Shown piece by piece: positions 1 to 5,899 of a DNA stretch of 8,798 bases. Position 1 is the stretch's first letter. Every line of letters starts with the position of its first letter. The notes below the pieces were generated by a model that had not been told where the DNA came from, made no database searches, and was given only the letters and a program-made list of their open reading frames with translations. Origin of the DNA: Deltaproteobacteria bacterium (GTDB lineage Bacteria > Desulfobacterota > Desulfobacteria > Desulfobacterales > Desulfobacteraceae); NCBI GenBank assembly GCA_003647385.1, contig QMMT01000055.1, forward strand, positions 1 through 8,798. The letters are read 5' to 3'. Position numbers and translations under genes: made by a program.

Positions 1-95
1 GTCAAGAATTAATTAATATTCTAATTTCAGCGCATTCCAAACCCAATCACATATAACTCGAAAAGAAAGCCTACGCTTCCATTCATTGAAAATTC

Positions 96-110
96 TTTCA
101 AAATTTGAAA
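96..110. repeat. Perfect 7-bp inverted repeat in the leader
   Basis: TTTCAAA is followed by one base and its exact complement TTTGAAA. The dyad is AT-rich, so it is more plausible as a protein binding site than as a stable hairpin. It lies about 256 bases upstream of the predicted -35 box of the regulator gene. No partner site was found in the window. Confidence 0.35.
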
Positions 111-209
111 TTTAATTGGATTTACTAGCGACTATTGATGGTATTTACACCCGCGAGTAAAATTTTAAATTGGGTAAGGACTTCCAAAACATATATGGAG
201 GTTCAGGAT

Positions 210-233
210 ATGAATGATAGAGGCTATCTTTAA
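210..233 (+). CDS. Possible 7-codon leader peptide
   Basis: An ATG at 210 opens a seven-codon frame (M-N-D-R-G-Y-L, then TAA). It is preceded by the strong ribosome binding site TGGAGG (196-201) at an 8-base spacing, better than those of several real genes here. It could be a leader peptide, or the surviving start of a gene whose body is gone. Its sequence shows no run of one amino acid of the kind used in classical attenuators, and no clear terminator follows. The good start signal in an otherwise non-coding stretch is the only evidence. Confidence 0.2.
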   Translation: MNDRGYL

Positions 234-252
234 CCGGTAATTTTCACATATC

Positions 253-266
253 CCAAGATTTCTTGG
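253..266. repeat. Dyad CCAAGA-N2-TCTTGG
   Basis: Two perfectly complementary 6-base arms are separated by two bases, too tight for a hairpin loop but suitable for a dimeric DNA-binding protein. It lies about 100 bases upstream of the predicted -35 box of the response-regulator gene, next to a second imperfect dyad (ACCATATGTGGT, 269-280). It could be an operator; no regulator can be assigned. Confidence 0.3.
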
Positions 267-365
267 CCACCATATGTGGTAAGTACTTCTTTGAATATTT
301 TTATTCATTTCATTTTCTTATCAATCTATACATCTTTTTGGCCCTCAAATATTATTAAACTTTGT

Positions 366-395
366 TTGACAACAAGTGGTTAAAATTTATATACT
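366..395 (+). promoter_or_regulatory. Predicted sigma-70-type promoter of the regulator-protease operon
   Basis: A perfect -35 box TTGACA (366-371) is followed after 18 bases by TATACT (390-395), one mismatch from the -10 consensus; an overlapping TATATA (388-393) gives 16-base spacing. Transcription would start near 402, leaving an untranslated leader of about 50 bases before the ATG at 451. It argues against the in-frame GTG at 376, which falls between the two boxes. Confidence 0.6.
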
Positions 396-450
396 TTTTC
401 AAGCATTTATCTTTATCGTCGAATCGTATCAACAAAGAAGGAGACCCGGG

Positions 451-1803
451 ATGGAACAAACAAGGATTCTGGTGGTTGATGATGAGTTGGTTATTCGTGA
501 ATCTCTTACCGGCTGGTTAAAAAGAGACGGGTATCATGTCAGCAGTGTAGCAAGTGGTGAAGAAGCCATTGAAACGCTGAAAATCAATAGTTATGACATC
601 CTTTTGCTGGACATTCAGATGGATGGCATCAGTGGGATGGATGTGCTGACGCATGTAAAGGAACACTATCCCGATATTGATGTGATTATGATCACGGCAT
701 TCGGCTCCATTCCTTCAGCAGTCCAGGCCATGAAATCCCATGCCTTTGATTATCTTCTCAAACCGTTTGATCCGGATGAGCTAGGGGTGCTTATCCAGAA
801 ATTGATTGATCACAGGGCCAGGATAAAAGAAAACCTGTTTTTAAAAGAAGAGTACGAGCAAAGAACCCGATTTGAAAGTATGATCGGTCAGTCCATTCCC
901 ATGCAGGACGTCTTCAACCTGATAGAAGATGTCAAAGACACCGATACCACTGTGCTGATTACCGGTGAGACTGGAACGGGAAAAGGCCTTGCTGCAAAAG
1001 CCATTCACTCCAACAGCAGGGTTTCCAACGGCCCGTTTGTCAGTGTAAATTGCGGTGCCATTCCCAAACATATCATGGAAAGCGAACTCTTTGGTCATCA
1101 AAAAGGGGCATTTACCGATGCCAAGGAAACCCGGAAAGGCCGCCTGGAACTGGCCGGCGGCGGGACATTATTTCTGGATGAAATCGGCGAGATCAGCATG
1201 CGGATGCAGATTGATCTTCTCCAGGTCCTGGAAGATAAAATATTTTATAAGGTGGGGGGCACCCAGCCAATTTCAGCTGATTTCAGGGTAATCGCTGCCA
1301 CCAATTCAAATCTTGAACAGGCCATTAAAGATAAGATATTTAGAGAAGACCTCTATTACCGCCTGAACGTCATTACGTTTACCATGCCGACGTTACGGGA
1401 ACGAAAAGAGGATATTCCCCTGCTGGCTGAGCATTTTTTAATGAAGACCACCCAGGAGATCAACAGGGGAGTGGAAAGAATCTCCAGGGATGCCATGGAT
1501 GAACTTATGCTGTATGAATGGCCGGGGAATGTAAGAGAGCTTTCCAATGCTATTGAGCGGGCGGTGGTGGTCTGTAAAACCCGTACCATTACCCCTTTGG
1601 ATCTTCCCATTGTAAAGACCCTGGAAAACGAACTTAAAAACAAGTATTTTTCATTAAATGATGTGGAAAAACACCATATTTCTAAAATCTTAAATGAAAC
1701 CGACTGGAATATTTCCAAAAGTTCCACCATCCTTGGTATTGACCGATCGACGCTGTACAATAAGATCAAGCGATATGGCCTGACAGACAATCGGCCCAAA
1801 TAG
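451..1803 (+). CDS. NtrC-family sigma-54-dependent response regulator
   Basis: A 450-residue cytoplasmic transcription activator. Residues 5-120 are a receiver domain with acidic residues D10/D11, phospho-acceptor D54, T82 and K104 (LLKPF). Residues about 140-375 are the AAA+ domain: Walker A GETGTGKG (172-179), sigma-54 contact loop GAFTDA (219-224), Walker B ending in D243-E244, and the FRxDLYYRL arginine-finger region (297-305). Residues about 405-445 form a Fis-type helix-turn-helix. On phosphorylation such proteins hydrolyse ATP to open sigma-54 promoters. The start at 451 is chosen because AAGGAG (438-443) lies 7 bases before it and the conserved receiver begins at once; the GTG at 376 lies inside the promoter. 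The contact loop has Asp for the second Gly of GAFTGA. The likely partner is the PAS kinase at 4586 and the likely target the sigma-54 promoter at 4253-4269. Orthology to a named regulator cannot be assigned. Confidence 0.95.
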   Translation: MEQTRILVVDDELVIRESLTGWLKRDGYHVSSVASGEEAIETLKINSYDILLLDIQMDGISGMDVLTHVKEHYPDIDVIMITAFGSIPSAVQAMKSHAFDYLLKPFDPDELGVLIQKLIDHRARIKENLFLKEEYEQRTRFESMIGQSIPMQDVFNLIEDVKDTDTTVLITGETGTGKGLAAKAIHSNSRVSNGPFVSVNCGAIPKHIMESELFGHQKGAFTDAKETRKGRLELAGGGTLFLDEIGEISMRMQIDLLQVLEDKIFYKVGGTQPISADFRVIAATNSNLEQAIKDKIFREDLYYRLNVITFTMPTLRERKEDIPLLAEHFLMKTTQEINRGVERISRDAMDELMLYEWPGNVRELSNAIERAVVVCKTRTITPLDLPIVKTLENELKNKYFSLNDVEKHHISKILNETDWNISKSSTILGIDRSTLYNKIKRYGLTDNRPK

Positions 1804-1819
1804 CTGAGGTCGTAAGTAT

Positions 1820-2374
1820 TTGCAAATGAAAAATACCCAAACCATTATCGTTTCTCCCATTGGGGAAATCCCGCTCTGGATGAGTGACACCATTGTAAAA
1901 GATGTGGGAGCATTTTTCGGATTCAGCGCAAGGATGAAAAAAGTTTTAGACGATATTCATTTTGCATATGATGCAGAGCGCAACCAGTATCATTCAACAA
2001 AAATCCTTGAGAAGCTGGAGAAAAAAGCCCCGGATGACTGCATCAAGATTATAGCTATAACCAAGGAAGACCTTTTTATCCCTATTCTCACCCATGTCTA
2101 TGGTGAAGCCCAGCTTGGGGGAAAAGCCTGCATCATATCGATTGCCCGGCTGATAGCAGATCTTGAAGCCGAAATTGCTCACAAGGGGGGCAAAAGAATT
2201 GTAAAGGAAGCCATCCATGAACTTGGCCATACCTTTGATCTTCGGCACTGTGAAGATGAAAGGTGCATCATGCACTATTGCCGAAGACTTGATGATGTTG
2301 ACAAAAAATCAAGCCAGTTTTGCCGGTATTGCAATATCTTTTTAGCCGACAATATCAAAGATCTTTGCGGATAA
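1820..2374 (+). CDS. Archaemetzincin-family zinc metalloprotease (peptidase M54-like)
   Basis: A 184-residue soluble protein, the usual size of prokaryotic archaemetzincins. The signature is clear: H133-E134-x2-H137-x5-H143-C144 for catalytic zinc, then C149, M151 (CxM, met-turn-like), and C168-x2-C171, which with the earlier cysteines forms the second, structural zinc site of the family. Position 140, normally the Gly of the metzincin HExxHxxGxxH motif, is Asp. No signal peptide or membrane segment is visible, so it should act in the cytoplasm; substrates of prokaryotic members are not known to me. The gene begins 16 bases after the response regulator, indicating one operon. The TTG at 1820 lies 9 bases after the ribosome-binding-like GAGGT (1806-1810); the ATG two codons later (1826) is the alternative start. 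Its last 20 bases overlap the end of the opposing H-like gene. Confidence 0.88.
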   Translation: MQMKNTQTIIVSPIGEIPLWMSDTIVKDVGAFFGFSARMKKVLDDIHFAYDAERNQYHSTKILEKLEKKAPDDCIKIIAITKEDLFIPILTHVYGEAQLGGKACIISIARLIADLEAEIAHKGGKRIVKEAIHELGHTFDLRHCEDERCIMHYCRRLDDVDKKSSQFCRYCNIFLADNIKDLCG

Positions 2375-3272
2375 AGAGTTTTAAGAGCCTTTCCCAGGAA
2401 ATTCCCGGCAGGTTCCCGAAAAGATCGGAACCCAGTCTGCCGCCGTCGGCTGCCATCACTTGCGTCTCTTCTTCTAAAAATGCATAGAGTCTGTCCACTT
2501 CTTTATTCATGAACAATTTGTTTGAATCCATGAACATCAATTGTTTCAGCTCTTGTTTCAGATTCGGGCAGTAAAGGCTCAATACCCATCCATCTGTGTA
2601 CGGTGCCTGGTTGATCAGGCCGGGGTTTTTGCTTACCTGTGAGTTGATTTCAGTGATCACTCCGCTGACGGGTGAAAGAAAAGATGCCTTATGTCCATTC
2701 CTGGATATATGAATGGCATTTTTGCCCTGAAAAATTTGTTTGCCCATCAAAGGAGTTTTTATGGTAGTAAATTTTCCTAAAACCCTTGAAGCGAAATCGT
2801 CAATGCCGATACGGACGGTGTTATGGTCTTCTATTTTTACCCATGTATGTCCTGAATGAAGATAATACCCCACCGGCAGGGACACACCACTGAAATCATT
2901 AAATCTCACTGGTTTTAGGACCGTATAAACCTTGAACTGGTCATGGAAATACTGATCAAATTCACAATCAATACAATTGTAGGCTTTAGTGCAGGCTTTA
3001 AAATCAATATGACCTTTCATATGATGGACACACGGCTTTTTTGCCAGGGACTGTTTTTTTAATTTTTCCTGCCAGAAAACAAGGCGGCCTTTTTTGCCTT
3101 TTAAGACCATGCCCTGTTTCTGATAAGCTTCATTTTCATGACAGGTTTTTCTCAACGCCCGCTCAAACCGACAGGTCGTACAGGAAAAATCCCTTATACA
3201 ACTTTTTTTCTTTACCACCCCTGCCTGCATCCAGAGACAGGCAGGAGCTTTTTTTTGGTGTATTGTTTCCAT
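2355..3272 (-). CDS. Double Cys4-cluster, GcvH-like domain protein (copy B)
   Basis: A 305-residue soluble protein, second gene of a minus-strand pair. Two clusters share the spacing C-x12-C-x5-C-x2-C: C12/25/31/34 and C81/94/100/103, the first in a C-x-W-M-x-A-G-V context. Such clusters could bind Zn or an Fe-S centre. Residues about 130-240 resemble glycine cleavage H protein (HTWV, GIDDFA, SPVSGVITEIN, PYTDGW). By manual alignment on PVSG, the lipoyl-lysine position is Gly193, with a lysine two residues later (K195), so normal lipoylation is doubtful. The tail carries a shared motif ADGG-x-L...GNLP...W. The ATG at 3272 is preferred because AAGGA sits 8 bases upstream of it; the ATG at 3281 (308 residues) abuts that AAGG directly. 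It lies 18 bases after copy A. Not a housekeeping GcvH: too long, no glycine-cleavage genes nearby. Function unknown. Confidence 0.85.
   Translation of the reverse strand: METIHQKKAPACLWMQAGVVKKKSCIRDFSCTTCRFERALRKTCHENEAYQKQGMVLKGKKGRLVFWQEKLKKQSLAKKPCVHHMKGHIDFKACTKAYNCIDCEFDQYFHDQFKVYTVLKPVRFNDFSGVSLPVGYYLHSGHTWVKIEDHNTVRIGIDDFASRVLGKFTTIKTPLMGKQIFQGKNAIHISRNGHKASFLSPVSGVITEINSQVSKNPGLINQAPYTDGWVLSLYCPNLKQELKQLMFMDSNKLFMNKEVDRLYAFLEEETQVMAADGGRLGSDLFGNLPGISWERLLKLFIRKDL
3221..3256 (+). terminator. Terminator-like hairpin plus T-run inside an antisense gene
   Basis: On the plus strand a perfect 7-bp GC-rich stem (CTGCCTG/CAGGCAG, 3221-3227 and 3238-3244, loop of ten) is followed after four bases by eight T (3249-3256). 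It lies opposite the start of copy B. It could stop plus-strand transcription that reads through from the regulator-protease operon, which has no terminator of its own. The stem is partly dictated by codons for the conserved W-M-Q-A-G motif and the T-run by lysine codons, so it may be accidental. Confidence 0.25.
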
Positions 3273-3290
3273 TTGCGGCATCCTTATTCT

Positions 3291-4196
3291 TTAAGTTCCA
3301 AGAAATGTACGGGTCAGGTTATGCCAGCCAAGGGTCGGCAGGTTCCCATAAACATCTGCCTTTAACAGACCGCCATCTGCACTCAAAGGGCCTGTTATTT
3401 TTTCAATCATGGTTTCAAGGGTGGTCACCTCTTCTTCCATCCATTGAACGCTGTCGTTGTCGGTTATGAGATTTTTAACCGTTCCCTTTATATCGGAATT
3501 GTGAATGGTAAAGAGCCATCCGTCACCATAAGGATCGTTTGCTGCAATATCTGAGGATTTCCTGATAGTGTTATTGACTTCGGTGATCACCCCGTTTACA
3601 GGAGAGAGAACATCGGCCAGATTTTCTTTTCTTTTCATGCCCCATCCCACCTTGTCCCTGTTTAATTCCTGACCGGTCAGGGGAAGATCAAAAGCGTCCG
3701 GGCCGCCCAGTACTTTAAATGAGAAGTCATCAAGGCCGATACGAATAAGACCGCCGCTGTCGATACTGGCCCATGTATGACCGTTGTGAAAATAATACCC
3801 TTGGGCAACATCAAAGCCTTTGACATCTTTCATAACCACCATGGAATGACCGGTTTTCGGGGAAAGGATATCTTCAAAACACTGGTCAAAATCACAATGC
3901 CGGCAATTGTAATTCATGGGGCAGATCCTGTTTCCGGTCCTTCCCGTCAGTGTGTGCCTGCAGGTTCTGTCTATGCTGTCCCTGTTTCTCAAGGCCTCCT
4001 GCCAGGTAATATGTTTGCCGGTTTGGGCCATTTTAGCCATGGAATCATCATACTTGCAATGGGTGCAGTCATAAAAGTTGGTGCAGTTTTTCTTCTTTGC
4101 AACACCTGCCTGCATCCAGATACAGGGATGATCGGTTTTGTCTTTTTTTGCTTTCCAGATGTTTTTTGATTTTACAGCGTTTGTTGATGGTGTCAT
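3291..4196 (-). CDS. Double Cys4-cluster, GcvH-like domain protein (copy A)
   Basis: A 301-residue soluble protein, first gene of the pair and paralogous to copy B along its length. Clusters C25/38/44/47 and C79/92/98/101 repeat the C-x12-C-x5-C-x2-C spacing exactly; an extra C106 follows. Residues about 130-235 form an H-protein-like domain (HTWASI, GLDDFS, SPVNGVITEVN, DPYGDGW). Counting back from SPVNG, the residue at the lipoyl-lysine position is E191, with K190 and K188 beside it, so the canonical site is not preserved. The C-terminal region shares SADGG...GNLP...W with copy B. The start is well supported by AAGGAG on the minus strand (4204-4209) 7 bases before the ATG. A sigma-54 promoter lies about 60 bases upstream, so expression is probably switched on by an NtrC-type activator. 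Annotation pipelines may call it 'glycine cleavage system protein H', which would mislead. Function unknown. Confidence 0.86.
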   Translation of the reverse strand: MTPSTNAVKSKNIWKAKKDKTDHPCIWMQAGVAKKKNCTNFYDCTHCKYDDSMAKMAQTGKHITWQEALRNRDSIDRTCRHTLTGRTGNRICPMNYNCRHCDFDQCFEDILSPKTGHSMVVMKDVKGFDVAQGYYFHNGHTWASIDSGGLIRIGLDDFSFKVLGGPDAFDLPLTGQELNRDKVGWGMKRKENLADVLSPVNGVITEVNNTIRKSSDIAANDPYGDGWLFTIHNSDIKGTVKNLITDNDSVQWMEEEVTTLETMIEKITGPLSADGGLLKADVYGNLPTLGWHNLTRTFLGT

Positions 4197-4252
4197 GGCT
4201 TTTCTCCTTTTTATGAATTAATATTTTATTCTCTGTGTCACTATTTTATAAG

Positions 4253-4269
4253 AGCAAAAAGGATACCAA
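4253..4269 (-). promoter_or_regulatory. Sigma-54 (-24/-12) promoter of the H-like operon
   Basis: On the minus strand the sequence reads TTGGTATCCTTTTTGCT. It has the invariant GG (4267-4266) and GC (4255-4254) with exactly ten bases between them, and matches the consensus TTGGCAC-N5-TTGCW at most other positions. Transcription would start near 4242, about 45 bases before the start codon of copy A, with the ribosome binding site in between. The window also encodes an NtrC-family activator, the type of protein such promoters need. A sigma-70 alternative (TATAAA, 4246-4251) has no -35 box at a proper distance. Confidence 0.7.
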
Positions 4270-4308
4270 GTAGGGGAAAAAGAAAAATTTAATCATGATA
4301 GCCGCTTG

Positions 4309-4331
4309 AGTACACTGATTTGCGATGTACT
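4309..4331. promoter_or_regulatory. Candidate enhancer site: AGTACA-N11-TGTACT
   Basis: Two perfect 6-base inverted arms, with centres 17 bases apart, are centred about 78 bases upstream of the expected sigma-54 start point. This is the distance and form expected for binding of a dimeric Fis-type activator. I infer that the regulator encoded at 451-1803 binds here; nothing in the sequence proves it. Confidence 0.4.
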
Positions 4332-4343
4332 GCCAGGAAAGGC

Positions 4344-4356
4344 GACAGCGGTTGTC
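4344..4356. promoter_or_regulatory. Second candidate activator dyad GACA-N5-TGTC
   Basis: Short inverted arms of four bases are centred about 108 bases upstream of the expected sigma-54 start, 30 bases (about three helical turns) from the centre of the first dyad. Activators of the NtrC family often use paired sites on one face of the helix. The arms are short enough to occur by chance. Confidence 0.25.
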
Positions 4357-4362
4357 AGAATT

Positions 4363-4380
4363 TAGGATTGTAGGATTGTA
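4363..4380. repeat. 8-bp tandem repeat, TAGGATTG x 2.25
   Basis: TAGGATTG occurs twice head to tail and is followed by TA, the start of a third copy. It lies in the divergent control region just beyond the second dyad. It may be a slippage product or a half-site pair; no function is evident. Confidence 0.5.
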
Positions 4381-4493
4381 CCACAGTCTGCAAAACTTTC
4401 TAAAAACAAACTGGATACGAATGCTTACTTGGGAAGGGTTCTTCGGTACTGTTGGATTTTTCAACATGCGATTCTAATAATTCAACACTTTAT

Positions 4494-4522
4494 TTTCCAT
4501 AAGAAACTTGCATTCATATGAT
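4494..4522 (+). promoter_or_regulatory. Possible sigma-70-type promoter of the kinase gene
   Basis: TTTCCA (4494-4499, four of six matches to the -35 consensus) is followed after 17 bases by TATGAT (4517-4522, five of six to the -10 consensus). The start would be near 4529, about 57 bases before the GTG start codon. No GG-N10-GC sigma-54 element was found on this strand in front of the kinase. Confidence 0.35.
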
Positions 4523-4585
4523 ATCCCATGATAGAAATTAACAATATTTTCGACTGCTTATAACCTTTTATAAAAGGATGTGATT

Positions 4586-5797
4586 GTGAAACTGCCTGAA
4601 AAAGAGATAGAAGCCATTCTCAGCGGGATTAAAGATTTCGTATTAATCATATCTCCGGATCGAAAGATCCTTGAAACAAATGAGGCATTTTTAAAACATA
4701 TGGGATGTGCAAGAGAAGATGTCATCGGCCGAAAATGTTTTGAAGTGCTGGGGGAGGATAAAAGAGAACCCAGCAACTGCCAGAATATATGTCCTCTCGA
4801 AGAAGTCATCAAGAATCAAAGACGTTGCCAGGTTGAGCTGACAAGGCTTGATAGTAATAACAAACCTTGGTATACGGAGTTGACCATATTTCCTATCTGG
4901 GAAAAAAAAGGAAAGATTGCCAAATTTATTGAAATCAGCCGGGATATCACCCAGCGTAAATTAGACGAAGATCATCTGGTCAAGATGGTGGAAGAAAGAA
5001 CCCGCCAGTTGAAAGAGACCCATGAGAGGCTTCTTCATCAGGATAAAATGGCTTCCCTGGGCAAATTGTCCTCATCGGTTGTCCATGAAATTAACAATCC
5101 TGTTGCCGGTATATTAAATCTTGTGATACTCAGCAAACGGATATTAAAAGAAGACACAATTGATCAAAAAACCATTGATCTTTTTTTACAATACCTGGAA
5201 CTCATGGAAACTGAAACACGGAGAATCAGCCGTATTGTCAGCAATCTTCTGATGTTTGCACGGCAGTCGAAAATTGAACTGGTCAAGTTTGATGTCAACG
5301 ATCTGATTGAACAGACCCTGATATTAAATTCCAATCTTCTAAAGATAAACCATATCCGTATCATAGAAGAACTTGAACACAACCTGCCGTTGGTCGGCGG
5401 ATCAGAAGATCAATTAAAGCAAGTGTTGATGAACCTGATTTCCAATGCTGTGGAGAGCATGTCAACTTCCAGGACAAAACGTCTGACCATTAAAACCTTT
5501 AGTAAAAAAAATCAAAAAGCGATTGGGCTACAGATTAAGGATACCGGGTCCGGAATAGCAAAGGGAACCATATCAAAAATTTTTGAGCCTTTTTTTACGA
5601 CTAAGAAAAAAAGTAAGGGGGTAGGATTAGGGCTTTCTGTTGTATATGGAATTATCCAGGAACACGGCGGAAAAATTTATGTGGATTCAAAACCCGGAGA
5701 GGGAACCTGTTTTTCGATTACCCTTAGCCAGGAACTGGACCCAAAAAAAATTAAATCAAGCCTCCCTGATTCCATTCACTTGCCTATGAAAAAGTAA
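4586..5797 (+). CDS. Cytoplasmic PAS-domain sensor histidine kinase (NtrB-like)
   Basis: A 403-residue kinase without membrane segments, so it should sense an internal signal. Residues about 5-122 are a PAS domain with C41, C51, C65, C69 and C81; the N-C-x3-C-P element recalls the Cys-bearing PAS domains of anaerobes and may sense redox state or bind a metal. A short coiled linker (125-150) leads to the dimerisation domain with H-box HEINNP (phospho-acceptor H167). The ATPase domain has the N box (N283, N287), G1 (DTGSG, 319-323), F box (FEPFF, 333-337) and G2 (GVGLGL, 345-350). GTG at 4586 is chosen because AGGA (4575-4578) lies 7 bases before it; the upstream GTG at 4580 is only one base from that site. 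The soluble HEINNP-type architecture matches kinases that pair with NtrC-like regulators, so the regulator at 451 is the obvious partner. A gap of 102 bases separates it from the next gene. Confidence 0.93.
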   Translation: MKLPEKEIEAILSGIKDFVLIISPDRKILETNEAFLKHMGCAREDVIGRKCFEVLGEDKREPSNCQNICPLEEVIKNQRRCQVELTRLDSNNKPWYTELTIFPIWEKKGKIAKFIEISRDITQRKLDEDHLVKMVEERTRQLKETHERLLHQDKMASLGKLSSSVVHEINNPVAGILNLVILSKRILKEDTIDQKTIDLFLQYLELMETETRRISRIVSNLLMFARQSKIELVKFDVNDLIEQTLILNSNLLKINHIRIIEELEHNLPLVGGSEDQLKQVLMNLISNAVESMSTSRTKRLTIKTFSKKNQKAIGLQIKDTGSGIAKGTISKIFEPFFTTKKKSKGVGLGLSVVYGIIQEHGGKIYVDSKPGEGTCFSITLSQELDPKKIKSSLPDSIHLPMKK

Positions 5798-5841
5798 GCC
5801 AAGAAAAAATATGAATCTGCTGATAGATTTTATGGTTTACT

Positions 5842-5871
5842 TATCCTGATGAGACCTTATTATATCCTGAT
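5842..5871. repeat. Direct repeat TATCCTGAT, 21-base period
   Basis: The nonamer TATCCTGAT occurs at 5842-5850 and again at 5863-5871, exactly two helical turns apart, in the gap between the kinase and the phosphoesterase. The spacing puts both copies on the same face of the DNA, as in tandem regulator sites. They end 28 bases before the phosphoesterase start codon, so an mRNA-level role is also possible. Confidence 0.45.
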
Positions 5872-5899
5872 ATATGGGATTGAAGAATAAGGTTAAAAT

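Larger units (their letters stand above)
1..365. other. AT-rich intergenic region, no gene recognised
   Basis: No open frame enters from the left edge: two forward frames close within 15 bases, the third near base 56, and all three reverse frames close within the first 15 bases. The stretch is much richer in A+T than the genes that follow. It contains a perfect 7-bp inverted repeat (96-110), a 5-bp stem around a GC-rich loop (144-161), a dyad at 253-266 and a tiny ORF with a strong ribosome binding site (210-233). I recognise no RNA family in it. It is most likely a long upstream control region of the response-regulator gene, or the decayed remains of something older. Confidence 0.6.
4197..4585. 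other. Divergent control region between the H-like operon and the kinase gene
   Basis: No credible gene lies in these 389 bases; a 73-codon minus-strand frame (4246-4467) has no family resemblance and covers the promoter. Reading from left to right it holds the ribosome binding site of copy A, a sigma-54 promoter (minus strand), the dyads at 4309-4331 and 4344-4356, an 8-bp tandem repeat (4363-4380), TTCAACA twice at 21-base spacing (4460-4466 and 4481-4487), and a weaker sigma-70-like promoter for the kinase. The arrangement fits enhancer-dependent control of the minus-strand operon. Confidence 0.7.

Noticed and set aside
376..450. N-terminal extension of the response regulator from the GTG at 376
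   Set aside because: The GTG lies between the -35 and -10 boxes, there is no ribosome binding site, and the receiver domain starts right after the ATG at 451, which has AAGGAG at the proper distance.
3249..3257. A-run near the start of copy B as a programmed frameshift site followed by a stem-loop
   Set aside because: The zero frame reads AAA AAA G rather than the A AAA AAG phase of efficient -1 sites, and the shifted frame meets a stop about 13 codons later with no meaningful product.
3041..4169. Plus-strand open frames opposite the two H-like genes
   Set aside because: They are antisense shadows: the minus strand has coherent domains, repeated Cys spacing and ribosome binding sites, and the plus-strand products resemble nothing known.
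2355..4196. Housekeeping glycine cleavage H proteins (GcvH)
   Set aside because: They are more than twice the usual ~130 residues, carry two added Cys clusters, lack the lipoyl lysine by manual alignment, and no GcvT, GcvP or lipoate ligase gene is nearby.
4246..4467. A 73-codon minus-strand frame in the divergent intergenic region
   Set aside because: It covers the sigma-54 promoter and dyads, has no recognisable domain, and no good ribosome binding site was noted.
4454..4469. Sigma-54-like GG...GC on the plus strand before the kinase
   Set aside because: Twelve bases separate GG and GC; sigma-54 promoters need ten, and this spacing is not tolerated.
5814..5829. Hairpin AATCT-N6-AGATT after the kinase as a terminator
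   Set aside because: The stem has five mostly A-T pairs and only a short T-run, too weak for an intrinsic terminator.
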